Source of the DNA: Pedobacter cryoconitis
GTDB lineage: Bacteria; Bacteroidota; Bacteroidia; Sphingobacteriales; Sphingobacteriaceae
Length of the DNA: 64,000 nucleotides
Assembly (NCBI RefSeq): GCF_014207135.1
Contig: NZ_JACHCC010000002.1
Span: 490,244 to 554,243 of the forward strand
Direction: 5' to 3'
Position numbers and translations under genes: made by a program. Below, piece after piece: positions 45,146 to 55,181 of the stretch (position 1 is its first letter; every line of letters starts with the position of its first letter). Below the pieces are notes generated by a model. The model saw only the letters and a program-made list of their open reading frames with translations, ran no database searches and had not been told where the DNA came from.

Positions 45146-46093
45146 ATGCTTAATAACTCTTCTAAATACAGTCAGCTGATCAAAGACGAAGCCCTGCGTC
45201 TGGGTTTCATGCAATGTGGTATCGCAAAAGCCGGCTTTTTAGAAGAAGAAGCACCAAGGCTGGAGCAATGGCTCAAAAACAATCGTCACGGGCAAATGAG
45301 TTATATGGAAAACCATTTTGACAAAAGGCTCGACCCAAGATTACTGGTAGATGATGCTAAATCAGTCATTTCACTTACACTTAACTACTTTCCTGAAGAA
45401 CAGCAGACTGATCCCGACGCACCAAAAATATCTAAATACGCTTATGGAACAGATTATCATCTGGTGATCAAAGACAAACTGTTTCAACTCCTTAATTTTA
45501 TTGAAGAGAATATAGGCGAAGTAAGTGGCAGGGCATTTGTCGATTCTGCACCTGTGCTTGACCGGGCCTGGGCAAAACGTGCCGGAATTGGCTGGATTGG
45601 CAAAAACAGCAATATTATCAGTAAAAAAAGCGGTTCATTCTTCTTCCTGGCAGAACTGATTATAGATCTCGATCTGGCCTATGATAACCCTTTTACAACC
45701 GATCACTGCGGGACCTGTACAAAATGTATAGATGCCTGCCCTACAGACGCAATCTTATCTCCTTTTATTATTGATGCTACAAAATGTATCTCGTACCTCA
45801 CCATTGAATTGAGAGAAGAAATTCCGAAAAGCTTTGACGATAAGATGGAGAACTGGATGTTTGGTTGTGACATTTGTCAGGATGTATGCCCCTGGAACAG
45901 GTTTTCTGTCCCACATACTGAACCACAGTTAAAGCCAAATGAAAATCTGCTGGGTATGAAACGGGAAGACTGGCTGGATATTACTGAAGATGTATTTAAA
46001 CAGATCTTTAAAAACTCGGCAGTAAAGCGGACTAAGTTTAAAGGCTTAACCCGCAATATTGATTTCATCAGGCAGATTCCTGATGAAAGTTGA
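45146..46093 (+). CDS. queG: Epoxyqueuosine reductase QueG
   Basis: The 315-residue protein has the cobalamin-dependent reductase domain and two [4Fe-4S] motifs, [16 protein letters not shown] (about 190-206) and [32 protein letters not shown] lies in the catalytic domain. It reduces epoxyqueuosine to queuosine in tRNA. The length is somewhat shorter than E. coli QueG, with no C-terminal HEAT repeats. It converges on an M1 peptidase gene 15 nt away. Confidence 0.97.
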   Translation: MLNNSSKYSQLIKDEALRLGFMQCGIAKAGFLEEEAPRLEQWLKNNRHGQMSYMENHFDKRLDPRLLVDDAKSVISLTLNYFPEEQQTDPDAPKISKYAYGTDYHLVIKDKLFQLLNFIEENIGEVSGRAFVDSAPVLDRAWAKRAGIGWIGKNSNIISKKSGSFFFLAELIIDLDLAYDNPFTTDHCGTCTKCIDACPTDAILSPFIIDATKCISYLTIELREEIPKSFDDKMENWMFGCDICQDVCPWNRFSVPHTEPQLKPNENLLGMKREDWLDITEDVFKQIFKNSAVKRTKFKGLTRNIDFIRQIPDES

Positions 46094-46099
46094 TGCTGT

Positions 46100-46125
46100 T
46101 TTTAACGGTTAATTAACCGTTAAAA
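46100..46125. terminator. 26-bp perfect palindrome between queG and M1 peptidase gene
   Basis: TTTTAACGGTTAA and its complement meet with no loop. The structure includes the peptidase stop codon (46109-46111) and its last codons. A/T-rich ends make it a likely bidirectional transcript end. Confidence 0.7.
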
Positions 46126-47974
46126 CATTATTATATTCATTCTTGTCAGGTACATAAGTACTTCCAATCATTACTCTTTTTATTTTCTTGTCTGTTTTGA
46201 ATGGAATAGAAACTACCTGTCCGGCGTTTTGCCATATACCAATACTTTTGTGCAGTTTTTCAACTGATCCATCCTCATAAGTCAGCGTAAGATCTACAGG
46301 AAGTGGTTTAAGACTTTTATTCTCCACCTTAAACACATATCCGTCAGCAGTTTTATCAGCGCCAGTAATGCCCAGATCAATATCTCCTTCACCAAAGAAC
46401 CATGGTTTCCAGAACCAGTCCATATTTTTACCGGATCCTTCATTCATACTGTAAAAGAAATCAAAAGGCATTGGATGTTTGCCATGCCAAGCCTCAATAT
46501 AATGATGCAGCGCTTTGGTAAACAGCTCATCTCCCAGATAATCTTTAACATATAAATAACCTAAGGCAGGTTTAGGATAGGAATTGGTAAAAGTACCAGA
46601 ACCTTTTAAATCAGGAGTCAATGTCATCACAGGTGTATCATCCTTAGAGCCTGAAGTCTCACCGGTTGGCTGTATTCCATATAAATCAACCATAGTCGGT
46701 TCAATGAGCGGAGAATTTAACCATTCTCCTATGGTTGCCCATCCTTCATCCATCCAGCCATATTTAGTTTCATTAATTCCCATATAGAAAGGGAACATGG
46801 TATGAAAAATTTCATGGATGGTCAGGGTAATTCCATTTTCCCTTTTGTCAACCGGGTTGTCATTCACCATCATTGGATATTCCATCTGATCCAGACCATC
46901 AAAGACAGTCTCATGCGCATAAGGGAAAGGCCATTTCGGGAACTTATAACTCATGGCATCCACCGATTTACGGGCAAAATCTACCACCTCGTAATAGTCT
47001 TTGTGAATTGGATTGAAAGCAGCATCAACACGGGTCCTTCTCTTAGTTTTCGGATCCACAATAAGACTGCTGGATTTCCATAAATAATGATTACTTGTTG
47101 CAAAAACAAAATCGGTTACATTTTTCGCCTCAAATCTCCAGGTATTAAATTCCTGATTTTTAGTAATATCATTGTTTTTAAGGTCATTCATATCAATCAC
47201 ATTGACTACGCTGTCCACTTGTTCTGCAAGGGCTAACCTGTCTGCGATTCTTTTCTGAAATACATTTTTAGCATTCATCAGATCACCTGTAGCCCAGATC
47301 ACATAATCTTTAGGCACAGTAACTGCTGCTTTGAACGTACAGAAATCATTATAAAATTCAGCATCTCCCAGATAAGGATATTTGTTCCAGCCATCCACGT
47401 CATCATAAACGGCAATACGCGGGAAGAAATAAGCGACGAAGTACGACCCCTCATCAACCATTCCGGTTCTGTTATGAGAACCTTTATTTAAAGTATACTG
47501 GTAGGAAATTTTAACCTTCATACTTTTGCCGGGAGCCAGCGCAGCGATTGAAGTATGCATGTTCGTACCATCAATCACCAAAGATTCGGTAGCAACGGCC
47601 TTATCATTAATAGCAATAGAACCAATTTTCACTCCTTCACTCAGATCTTTGTCGGCCACTTTAAAAGAACGCGGACTACCATCTTTATACAAATTAGGGT
47701 ACAATTTAAACCAGACTTCTTTGAGTGTATCCGGACTCTGGTTTTTATAAATGACATCAACTGTACCTTTTAATAATCCGGATACAGGTTCAAAATCAAC
47801 CTTAAGATCATAATCTGCTGTATTCTGCCAGTATTTCGGTCCGGGTTTTCCCGTTACTGATCTTGTTCCTTTAGCATAAGCCTGCTGAAAGTCAGCAGGT
47901 ACTGACAAACCCTGTTGTGCAAAAACGCTCAGTCCTATTACACTGAAGAGGCTGAGCATCATTATTTTTTTCAT
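46109..47974 (-). CDS. M1 family metallopeptidase
   Basis: From the ATG at 47974 (MKKIMMLSLFSVIGLSVFAQ, signal peptide) the protein has 621 residues. The zinc site is HEIFHTMFPFYMGINETKYGWMDEGWA as HEIFH-X18-E, here with the downstream Glu in DEGWA (about 375-400). The N-terminal beta domain (about 30-230) and a linker precede it. It should be a periplasmic or surface aminopeptidase. An upstream ATG at 48046 would read through the palindrome and is not likely. It ends in a palindrome. Confidence 0.93.
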   Translation of the reverse strand: MKKIMMLSLFSVIGLSVFAQQGLSVPADFQQAYAKGTRSVTGKPGPKYWQNTADYDLKVDFEPVSGLLKGTVDVIYKNQSPDTLKEVWFKLYPNLYKDGSPRSFKVADKDLSEGVKIGSIAINDKAVATESLVIDGTNMHTSIAALAPGKSMKVKISYQYTLNKGSHNRTGMVDEGSYFVAYFFPRIAVYDDVDGWNKYPYLGDAEFYNDFCTFKAAVTVPKDYVIWATGDLMNAKNVFQKRIADRLALAEQVDSVVNVIDMNDLKNNDITKNQEFNTWRFEAKNVTDFVFATSNHYLWKSSSLIVDPKTKRRTRVDAAFNPIHKDYYEVVDFARKSVDAMSYKFPKWPFPYAHETVFDGLDQMEYPMMVNDNPVDKRENGITLTIHEIFHTMFPFYMGINETKYGWMDEGWATIGEWLNSPLIEPTMVDLYGIQPTGETSGSKDDTPVMTLTPDLKGSGTFTNSYPKPALGYLYVKDYLGDELFTKALHHYIEAWHGKHPMPFDFFYSMNEGSGKNMDWFWKPWFFGEGDIDLGITGADKTADGYVFKVENKSLKPLPVDLTLTYEDGSVEKLHKSIGIWQNAGQVVSIPFKTDKKIKRVMIGSTYVPDKNEYNNVLTVN

Positions 47975-48014
47975 ATAAATAGGATTGATTTCCGAGGTAT
48001 CTATAATTGCTTTA

Positions 48015-48058
48015 AGTTTTGCTGAAATGTGGTCTGCAGACCACATTTCAGCAAAACT
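48015..48058. terminator. 44-bp perfect palindrome after the exonuclease gene
   Basis: AGTTTTGCTGAAATGTGGTC... meets its exact complement at 48036/48037 with no loop. It starts 3 nt past the exonuclease stop and ends 41 bp before the M1 peptidase start. The AAAACT ends give T-rich tails in both directions. Confidence 0.85.
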
Positions 48059-48060
48059 AT

Positions 48061-49068
48061 TTATTTTCCAAATTTCATCTTTAATTGTTCCAGCATATCT
48101 GGCGTCACATTTACAGCTGGTTTTTCCTTTTTAGGCTGTTGCTGATAAGGTTGTCTGCTTTGTGGTTTTGAAGGTGCAGCTGCAGGTTGTTTTGGTTTTG
48201 CCGGGCTACCCTGTTCAGCAGGTTTCGGAGTAGCAGGTAATTTAGCTGCTCTGCTCAACTCCTTCTTCTTGTTCCAGCGGGTCCAGATTTCTTCCAGTTT
48301 CTTTTTGGTGTACAAAGGAAAATCTCCCTGTTTCATCCAGGCATAATAACTTGGCTCAGTATCAAATACATGCTCCACAGTTTTATTTTTATGTTTACCG
48401 AAATTAAATACCTCTTCATCGTTCTCATTGAAAACCATGCGGCCTGCAAAATCGACAGGCTTATTCATGTTGGTAAAGGCATGCAAAGCGTCTACATCAT
48501 TTTTAACAGGCTGAGAAACATTACCTTGTTTATCTTCAAAATCTACATTTTCATAACGGTCAAGCTGTGCCAGTAATACATTATAGGTAGCTTTAATATC
48601 CGCCTCTGCAGAATGCGCATTAATAATATCTTCTCCACAGTAGAACTTATAGGCAGCACGCAAAGTACGCTGTTCCATCTGGTGGAATATGTTCTGTACA
48701 TCCACAAATTTTCTGCCGGTCATATCAAAGTCTACTCCTGCACGTAAAAACTCTTCCAGTAATACCGGAATATCAAAACGGTTGGAGTTATAACCTGCAA
48801 GGTCAGCATCGCCAATAAATTCAGCAATTTCCTGTGCTACCTCACTAAACTTAGGTGCATCAGCGATATGCTCATCATAAATTCCATGAATCAGAGATGA
48901 TTGCAGCGGAATTGGCATTTCAGGATTAATACGTAGTGTTTTTACCAGCTCAGATCCATCTGGCATAGCTTTTAGAATTGCAATTTCAACGATACGATCA
49001 GAACCAACATTAACCCCGGTAGTTTCCAGATCAAAAAAAGCAAGAGGACGGATTAGATTTAATTTCAT
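48061..49068 (-). CDS. DEDDh 3'-5' exonuclease (DNA polymerase III epsilon-like)
   Basis: The 335-residue protein has an exonuclease domain at about 6-175: Exo I FFDLETTGV (12-20), Exo II GYNSNRFDIPVL and Exo III with His-X4-Asp in HSAEADIKAT. The middle part (VFNFGKHKNKTVEHV) is the DUF3820-like strand-turn. A low-complexity tail rich in Pro/Gln/Lys precedes a last helix (PDMLEQLKMKFGK). It is a DnaQ-like nuclease, but not necessarily the replicative proofreader. The 3' end abuts a 44-bp palindrome. Confidence 0.92.
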   Translation of the reverse strand: MKLNLIRPLAFFDLETTGVNVGSDRIVEIAILKAMPDGSELVKTLRINPEMPIPLQSSLIHGIYDEHIADAPKFSEVAQEIAEFIGDADLAGYNSNRFDIPVLLEEFLRAGVDFDMTGRKFVDVQNIFHQMEQRTLRAAYKFYCGEDIINAHSAEADIKATYNVLLAQLDRYENVDFEDKQGNVSQPVKNDVDALHAFTNMNKPVDFAGRMVFNENDEEVFNFGKHKNKTVEHVFDTEPSYYAWMKQGDFPLYTKKKLEEIWTRWNKKKELSRAAKLPATPKPAEQGSPAKPKQPAAAPSKPQSRQPYQQQPKKEKPAVNVTPDMLEQLKMKFGK

Positions 49069-49169
49069 TAGTAGTTTTAATTTTTCAATTTTTTTAAAGA
49101 GCGTTGTGATTTTTATTTTCAGACAGGACCATACAATCCCACGATTTAAATTTAGGTTTAAATTTTCAA

Positions 49170-49292
49170 TTAACTTAGTAAAATAATTCCCAATCCTATA
49201 CCAATTATCATAATAAGATACATCAATATTTCAGTTGTAGCAAATTTTTTATACTTAGTCCAGAATGATATATCGTGTTTCCTGCCTTCCAT
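49170..49292 (-). CDS. 40-residue single-span membrane microprotein
   Basis: A minus-strand ORF from ATG at 49292 to TAA at 49170 encodes 40 residues: a polar start MEGRKHDISFWTKYKKF, then a hydrophobic segment ILMYLIMIIGIGLGIILLS that spans the membrane. It fills the gap between the exonuclease and NlpC/P60 genes, 19 nt after the latter's end on the same strand. The Lys-flanked membrane span supports a real gene, but no homology is claimed. Confidence 0.55.
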   Translation of the reverse strand: MEGRKHDISFWTKYKKFATTEILMYLIMIIGIGLGIILLS

Positions 49293-49311
49293 CTTTATAT
49301 AATTACCAGTT

Positions 49312-49821
49312 TTAATCTCTCACAGGCCCTGCTTTAATCAGTGTCCGCTGATAGGCAGGAAGCGTTAAGTCATCCACCACCACACCCCGTGTCGTAGATG
49401 CATGAACAAAGAAACCATGATTAAGATAAACGCCTACATGATCGATTCCATTGCCCCCGAAAGAAAAAAATATCAGATCTCCTTCTTTGAGTTGCGAAGG
49501 ATTTGTATTCCTGATCACATCTGCCTGGTCTCTTGACCGCCTTGGTAACTTTAATCCATAAATCTCCTTATTCAAAAGTAAAGCAAATCCGGAACAATCT
49601 ATACCATTTTTATCCAGTCCGCCGAGTCTGTATCTAACACCGGTCCAGTCTGTAATAAAACGGTATAACGCTTTACTTTTTACATTTGACAATACCTCAG
49701 CGGCCTTTGCCTCCTTATTTTCCTTATAGGATGCTGTTTTTCTGCTTCTGCAGGAAGAGAAAACTGTTAATGCAGCCAGCAGGATAATTAAATAAGAGCA
49801 ACGGATACTGCGTAAAGTCAT
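49312..49821 (-). CDS. NlpC/P60 (C40) peptidoglycan endopeptidase lipoprotein
   Basis: The 169-residue lipoprotein has a lipobox (LTVFSSC) and an NlpC/P60 domain at about 55-165. Catalytic Cys is in NGIDCSGFALLL, His in GIDHVGVYL, and a second His in FFVHASTTRG. It cuts peptide bridges in the cell wall, as a lipid-anchored envelope enzyme. The gene starts 11 nt after the mutS stop on the same strand, which is a tight operon-like arrangement without clear functional link. Confidence 0.93.
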   Translation of the reverse strand: MTLRSIRCSYLIILLAALTVFSSCRSRKTASYKENKEAKAAEVLSNVKSKALYRFITDWTGVRYRLGGLDKNGIDCSGFALLLNKEIYGLKLPRRSRDQADVIRNTNPSQLKEGDLIFFSFGGNGIDHVGVYLNHGFFVHASTTRGVVVDDLTLPAYQRTLIKAGPVRD

Positions 49822-49832
49822 ATCACCATATT

Positions 49833-52442
49833 TTATTGTTTAATTAATCTCTGGATCTCATCGAGCTTCAGCAAAGCCTCAACAGGAGTCAGCACATTTA
49901 CATCCAGGTTGTTCAGCACATCCCTGATCTGAACCAGTACAGGATCATCTACCGCAAACATATGCAATTGGTAGGCCTGATTTTGTACCTTCTTGAAACT
50001 ATCCTTGATACTCTGCCCCTCTGTTCTGTCTATTTCCAGCTTTTTCAGGATCTCGTTGGCACGGTTAATCAGTTTTGGCGGCATACCTGCAATCTTAGCG
50101 ACATGGATACCAAAACTATGCTCACTTCCCCCAGGGATCAGTTTACGAAGGAATATAATTTTATTACCTACTTCCTTTACAGAAACATTGAAATTTTTGA
50201 TCCGGTTCATTGTTCCGGCCAGTTCATTCAATTCGTGATAATGCGTGGCAAATAAAGTTTTAGGTTTTGCTGTCGGATGTGTATGCAGAAACTCTGCAAT
50301 TGCCCAGGCGATAGAAATACCATCATAGGTACTGGTACCCCTTCCAATCTCGTCCAGCAGGATCAGACTCCTGTCAGAAATATTATTCAGGATACTGGCT
50401 GTTTCGTTCATTTCGACCATGAACGTACTTTCTCCGGAAGACAGGTTATCTGAAGCACCTACCCTGGTGAAGATTTTGTCCACCAAACCAATATGAGCTT
50501 CCTTTGCCGGGACAAAACAGCCCATCTGTGCCATCAGGACAATGATCCCGGTTTGTCTCAGTATAGCTGATTTACCGGACATGTTAGGGCCTGTAATGAT
50601 GATAATCTGCTGGGTATTATTATCCAGGAAAACATCATTGGTAATATACTCCTCCCCAACAGGCAGCCTTTTCTCAATCACCGGATGTCTTCCACCTTTA
50701 ATATCCAGAACCTTAGAAGCATTCAGGACCGGTTTTACATAATGATTTTTAATGGCCAGCTGCGCAAAACATAATAACACATCCAGTTGTGCCACCAGAT
50801 AAGCATTCAGCTGAATCGGTCTGATATAAGCGGCAACCTGCTGCATCAGCGCTTCGTACAGCCTGACTTCTATCTGTTGTATTTTGTCTTCTGCACCCAG
50901 AATCTGTTCTTCATATTCTTTCAGTTCGGGTGTAATATATCTTTCTGCGTTAACCAGCGTTTGTTTACGCGTCCATTCTGCAGGTACTTTATCTTTATGG
51001 GTATGGGTAACTTCGAGGTAATAACCGAAAACATTGTTAAATGATATTTTCAGTGAAGGTATTCCGGTATTGGCTGCCTCTCTTTTTTGAATCTCGACCA
51101 GGAAATCTTTTCCGCCGGTAGAAATCTTGCGCAGTCTGTCTAATTCTTCATCGACACCATCCGCAATTACATTCCCTTTAATTAATAAGGCCGGAGGATC
51201 CTGCTGAAGTTCTCTTTCCAGTTTTTCACGGATACTGAAACATGGATCAAGCTGTTCTGCCAGCTGTGATAAATAAGGGTTCTCTGCTGTTAAGGCTGTT
51301 TCTTTAATCTGCTCTATATAAAACAGTGCCTTTTTAAGCTGACTCAATTCCCTCGGACCGCATTTTAGCAAACCGACTTTAGAAATCAGTCTCTCCAGGT
51401 CACCTATCAGTTTGATCGGCGTTAAAAACTCGCCGATCATTCCTTCATGGTTCACCATAAAATCTACTGTTCCCAGACGTTCCTGTATAGGTTTCAGTTC
51501 TTTCAATGGCATGACGATCCATTTGTGAAGCATCCTCGCACCCATCGGGGTTGAAGTCTGATCAAGCACATTAAACAGCGTCATTGCATTCTCGTTTGCA
51601 GAACTGACCAGTTCGAGGTTCCGGACCGTAAAACGATCCAGCCACATATAGGTATCTTCTTCCAGACGGGAAATTGTCGTAATATGTTTTAAATTCCGGT
51701 GTTCGGTTTCGTTCAGATAATGCAGGACAACTCCCGCAGCAATAACACCTAACTGGATTTTCTCGACGCCAAAACCTTTTAAAGAGCTGACTTCGAAATG
51801 TTTATTTAATGTCTCATTGGCATAATCACTGGTAAAAGCCCAGTCATCGAGAGGAAAAGTATAGAATTTATCACCAAATAATTCAAAGAATTCCTGACGT
51901 TTACTCTTTTGAAAAATAACCTCCGTTGGTTTAAAACCCTGTAAAAGTTTATCTATGTATTCAGCATTTCCCTGTGCAACATGAAACTCTCCCGTAGAAA
52001 TATCCAGAAAGGAAACCCCGATTGATGATTTCTCAAAATAAACTGCACCTAAATAGTTATTTGATTTTTGATTAAGAATATTGTCATTATAAGCCACTCC
52101 GGGCGTAACCAGCTCGGTTACTCCGCGTTTCACAATAGTCTTAGTCGTTTTAGGGTCTTCCAGCTGGTCGCAGATAGCTACACGCTGACCGGCACGGACT
52201 AATTTGGAGAGATAGGTATCCAGAGAATGATGAGGAAAACCAGCCAGCTCTATGTAAGCTGCTGAGCCATTGGCTCTCCTTGTTAAAACTATCCCCAGTA
52301 TCTGAGAGGTTTTGATGGCATCCTCGCCAAAAGTCTCATAAAAATCCCCAACCCTAAACAATAATAATGCATCAGGATACTTTGCCTTGATCGCATTGTG
52401 CTGCTGCATTAATGGTGTTTCCTTCGTCTTATCTTTAGCCAA
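49833..52442 (-). CDS. mutS: DNA mismatch repair protein MutS
   Basis: The 869-residue protein has the mismatch-binding Phe-X-Glu in [13 protein letters not shown] near residue 37. The ATPase has Walker [19 protein letters not shown] (about 617-634), Walker [17 protein letters not shown] and [13 protein letters not shown]. The C-terminus keeps the dimerisation region. It recognises mispaired bases with MutL. The start is preceded by a short AT-rich gap with an uncertain promoter. Confidence 0.98.
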   Translation of the reverse strand: MAKDKTKETPLMQQHNAIKAKYPDALLLFRVGDFYETFGEDAIKTSQILGIVLTRRANGSAAYIELAGFPHHSLDTYLSKLVRAGQRVAICDQLEDPKTTKTIVKRGVTELVTPGVAYNDNILNQKSNNYLGAVYFEKSSIGVSFLDISTGEFHVAQGNAEYIDKLLQGFKPTEVIFQKSKRQEFFELFGDKFYTFPLDDWAFTSDYANETLNKHFEVSSLKGFGVEKIQLGVIAAGVVLHYLNETEHRNLKHITTISRLEEDTYMWLDRFTVRNLELVSSANENAMTLFNVLDQTSTPMGARMLHKWIVMPLKELKPIQERLGTVDFMVNHEGMIGEFLTPIKLIGDLERLISKVGLLKCGPRELSQLKKALFYIEQIKETALTAENPYLSQLAEQLDPCFSIREKLERELQQDPPALLIKGNVIADGVDEELDRLRKISTGGKDFLVEIQKREAANTGIPSLKISFNNVFGYYLEVTHTHKDKVPAEWTRKQTLVNAERYITPELKEYEEQILGAEDKIQQIEVRLYEALMQQVAAYIRPIQLNAYLVAQLDVLLCFAQLAIKNHYVKPVLNASKVLDIKGGRHPVIEKRLPVGEEYITNDVFLDNNTQQIIIITGPNMSGKSAILRQTGIIVLMAQMGCFVPAKEAHIGLVDKIFTRVGASDNLSSGESTFMVEMNETASILNNISDRSLILLDEIGRGTSTYDGISIAWAIAEFLHTHPTAKPKTLFATHYHELNELAGTMNRIKNFNVSVKEVGNKIIFLRKLIPGGSEHSFGIHVAKIAGMPPKLINRANEILKKLEIDRTEGQSIKDSFKKVQNQAYQLHMFAVDDPVLVQIRDVLNNLDVNVLTPVEALLKLDEIQRLIKQ

Positions 52443-52540
52443 AATATATGTTACGTTACAAAAATGTAAATATACTATCTAAGGATTAGCTTTAGGTTTT
52501 TTTTGAAAAATAAAGGAGGAAAAATAGCTCCCGATATCGC

Positions 52541-53266
52541 CTACAGCTGTTCTATATAGGACAAAAACAGTGCTAGGGCTTCTCTTTTCTGTGCCGTCAG
52601 CTCAAAGTCCAGTTTGTGCATCAGGTAGTCATCCAGATCAAATACAGGGTTTGCAGGAAGCGTTTTCAATAACTCTTTCCGGGCTGCTAAACCATTTTTC
52701 AAAGCTGCATTAAACTCATTTATAAAGCCTTCCGGAATAACCTTATTGGCTACCCATGCCGCATACACAAAAGGAAGACCAGTGAATTTCATCCACTCCT
52801 CGCCCATATCATAAGCATAGGCGTAATCGTCTTTTTTACCAAAGGTCCTGTCCCCGATCAGCACAATCGCATCAGTTACTGCATCAGTATCGGTAGTGCA
52901 GGTTACTTCCTGTTTAAAATGGAATTTCAACAGTACCCTGGCCAGGTTATTAGATGTTCTGGAATGGCTATCTAATCTGAGTGTTTTGATTTCTGCTGCC
53001 GGAACACTACTGAAAATAAATACTGAATTTACAGCTCCAACCGAACCTATGCAATAATCAGAGATAATATTAGCACCTGGTACATGTGGAATAGCAGCGA
53101 CAGGAATAAGTCCTACATCAACAGTTCCGTTAATTAACTTGGCAGCACAATCTGAAGGGATATCTAAACTCAGCTCTATCTGATCTGAAACAGCCGAGTG
53201 GTTAATTCCGTAAATGAAAGGTTTAGTATTGGTATAGGCAACGGCAGAAATTCTGATCTTGTTCAA
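52541..53266 (-). CDS. mqnA: Chorismate dehydratase MqnA (futalosine pathway)
   Basis: The 241-residue periplasmic-binding-like fold has the MqnA features VAYTNTKPFIYG (9-20), DVGLIPVAAIPHV and LRLDSHSRTSNNLARVLL. It makes 3-[(1-carboxyvinyl)oxy]benzoate from chorismate for menaquinone. It starts 2 nt after the phosphatase gene and is in the same operon as mqnE, which uses its product. Confidence 0.94.
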   Translation of the reverse strand: MNKIRISAVAYTNTKPFIYGINHSAVSDQIELSLDIPSDCAAKLINGTVDVGLIPVAAIPHVPGANIISDYCIGSVGAVNSVFIFSSVPAAEIKTLRLDSHSRTSNNLARVLLKFHFKQEVTCTTDTDAVTDAIVLIGDRTFGKKDDYAYAYDMGEEWMKFTGLPFVYAAWVANKVIPEGFINEFNAALKNGLAARKELLKTLPANPVFDLDDYLMHKLDFELTAQKREALALFLSYIEQL

Positions 53267-53268
53267 TG

Positions 53269-53883
53269 TTATGCGTTTAAATGGTCGGTATTATTTCGGT
53301 CTGTAATCGTAAAAGTATCACCAGTCAATTCAATTTTGTACAGACCTGTATTCTGATGAGGGTAATTATACATCTCTGACATTGGCCTGTTACTCAACAG
53401 ACACAGCAACAAGCGCAAGGAACGCCCGTGCATACAAATAAGTATCTTCTTTTCAGCTGTTCTGGATTTGATTACCTCTATGATCTCTTTCAGTCGGACA
53501 GCCACATCAGCAGGGCTTTCCCCACCTTTAAAATGCGCCTGGTAATCTCCGCTCTGCCACTTTTCGGTCATGTCTTTAAAAGCACCGATAGCGACCTCAC
53601 TGGTCTGTTTACCTTCCCATTCTCCCCAGGCAAGCTCGTCCAGTTGAGGATGTTTTTCCCAGGGAAGCCCGGCATCAATAAACTGCTGAATGGTTTGTTG
53701 TGTACGTTTAAGCGCTGAGGTATACACTTTATCAAATGGGAAGTCTTTATACTTGTTGTAAAATGCAGCAGCCTGAGCTCTTCCAGTATCATTTAAATCA
53801 CTGTCTATCCCCCTGCCCTGTATAATTCCCTGTTTATTCAGATCCGTCTCTCCGTGACGGATGATATATATTTCTTTATCCAT
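53269..53883 (-). CDS. Histidine phosphatase family protein between mqnE and mqnA
   Basis: The 204-residue protein has the phosphohistidine motif IIRHGETDLNKQG (7-19), LDELAWGEWEGKQ and a catalytic His in ICMHGRSLRLLL (about 150). It is a cytoplasmic branch of the phosphoglycerate-mutase-like superfamily. It starts 1 nt inside the mqnE stop (TAATG) and ends 2 nt before mqnA, so it is coupled on both sides. A role in menaquinone or nucleotide recycling is an inference from context. Confidence 0.92.
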   Translation of the reverse strand: MDKEIYIIRHGETDLNKQGIIQGRGIDSDLNDTGRAQAAAFYNKYKDFPFDKVYTSALKRTQQTIQQFIDAGLPWEKHPQLDELAWGEWEGKQTSEVAIGAFKDMTEKWQSGDYQAHFKGGESPADVAVRLKEIIEVIKSRTAEKKILICMHGRSLRLLLCLLSNRPMSEMYNYPHQNTGLYKIELTGDTFTITDRNNTDHLNA

Positions 53884-55076
53884 TAATTAATGACCGGCAA
53901 CTTATAAAACTGAGGCTTCGCCTCTTCCTCAAAAACAAAGTCTGTATAATCAGTAACTACGTTATAAAAAGTATCTCTTTCTATAGGCTGTCGGTTTACC
54001 TGTTTAATCAGATTTGCCAGTTCACGTGTGCTCATGCCAGGAGTTTGCTCTTCTGCACCAGCCATTGAATAAATTTTAGTGGTATCATCCAGTGTACCGT
54101 CAATATCATCTACTCCAAAATTCAGGGATAGTTGCGCAGTCTGACGGCTGATCATAGCCCAGTATGCCTTTATATGATCAAAATTATCCAGATAGATACG
54201 TGCAACCGCATAATTTCTTAAATCTTCAATCACAGAAACTTCAGGAACATGTTCCATCTGGTTATTCTGATTTCTGAATTTCAAAGGGATAAATGCCTGA
54301 AAACCGCCGGTTTTATCCTGTAATTCACGAAGACGCTCCATATGGTCTACTCTGTGCTTAAACTCTTCAATATGACCATAAAGCATAGTCGCATTAGTTT
54401 TCAAACCTAGTTTATGTGCCTGTTCGTGAATATCAAGCCACTGTTCAGCAGTACACTTATCATTCGCAATCTTCTCCCTTACTTCAGGATGAAATATTTC
54501 TGCACCTCCACCTGGCATAGAATCCAGTCCTGCTTCTTTGAAATACTTCAAACCTTCATAGTGACTGAGTTTAGCTTTTTTGAAAATATAATAACACTCC
54601 ACAGGAGTTAATGCCTTGATATGTAATCCGGGACGGTGAGCTTTTACCCTTCTGAAGAAATCGGCATAAAACTCAAGATTCTGCTTAGGTACTACACCAC
54701 CTGTAACATGTACTTCAGTTACCGGCTCATTATCATACTTTTTCAGGATATCCATCATTCCATCCACGCTCATCTCCCAGCCATCTTCCTTATTTTTAAT
54801 CAAACGGGAATAAGAACAGAAATTGCAGGTATAAACACAAACATTAGTAGGCTCAATATGGAAATTACGGTTAAAGTAAGTCTTATCACCGTGCTTTTGT
54901 TCTCTGATATAGTTTGCTAAAACACCGAGAAAACCCAGTTCAGCATGTTCATATAAGTAAACACCTTCGTCGAAAGTGATTCTTTCTTTTTGCTGAACTT
55001 TTTGCGCTATCCCTCTCAGTTCCTGAGATAAATCAGCATTGTTCAGTATAAAAGTAAGCTTTTCAGTCGTATCCAT
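53883..55076 (-). CDS. mqnE: Aminofutalosine synthase MqnE (radical SAM)
   Basis: From the ATG at 55076 (MDTTEKLTFILN) the product is 397 residues; a longer start at 55121 would precede the -7 box. The radical-SAM cluster motif is CVYTCNFCSY (about 78-87). VTEVHVTGGVVPK and LDSMPGGGAEIFHPEVR are family signatures. It joins the MqnA product and adenosine moiety of SAM to aminofutalosine. It is first in the operon with the phosphatase and mqnA; later genes of the pathway are not in the window. Confidence 0.95.
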   Translation of the reverse strand: MDTTEKLTFILNNADLSQELRGIAQKVQQKERITFDEGVYLYEHAELGFLGVLANYIREQKHGDKTYFNRNFHIEPTNVCVYTCNFCSYSRLIKNKEDGWEMSVDGMMDILKKYDNEPVTEVHVTGGVVPKQNLEFYADFFRRVKAHRPGLHIKALTPVECYYIFKKAKLSHYEGLKYFKEAGLDSMPGGGAEIFHPEVREKIANDKCTAEQWLDIHEQAHKLGLKTNATMLYGHIEEFKHRVDHMERLRELQDKTGGFQAFIPLKFRNQNNQMEHVPEVSVIEDLRNYAVARIYLDNFDHIKAYWAMISRQTAQLSLNFGVDDIDGTLDDTTKIYSMAGAEEQTPGMSTRELANLIKQVNRQPIERDTFYNVVTDYTDFVFEEEAKPQFYKLPVIN

Positions 55077-55094
55077 CTTTGATTGATTAGAATC

Positions 55095-55102
55095 CAAAAG
55101 TA
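55095..55102 (-). promoter_or_regulatory. -7 box of the mqnE operon
   Basis: Plus-strand CAAAAGTA is TACTTTTG on the minus strand. A start near 55089 gives a 13-nt leader to the ATG at 55076. Confidence 0.5.
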
Positions 55103-55181
55103 AGATAAAACGGCGTAACAATATGCTGAAGCTGTCAGCTTTATGTAAAAGGTATAAAATACAGCGCTATTTAAACTTGTT

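Noticed and set aside
52511..52520. AGGAGG-like ribosome-binding sequence on the plus strand near 52514
   Set aside because: No plus-strand ORF follows; chance purine run between mutS and mqnA genes.
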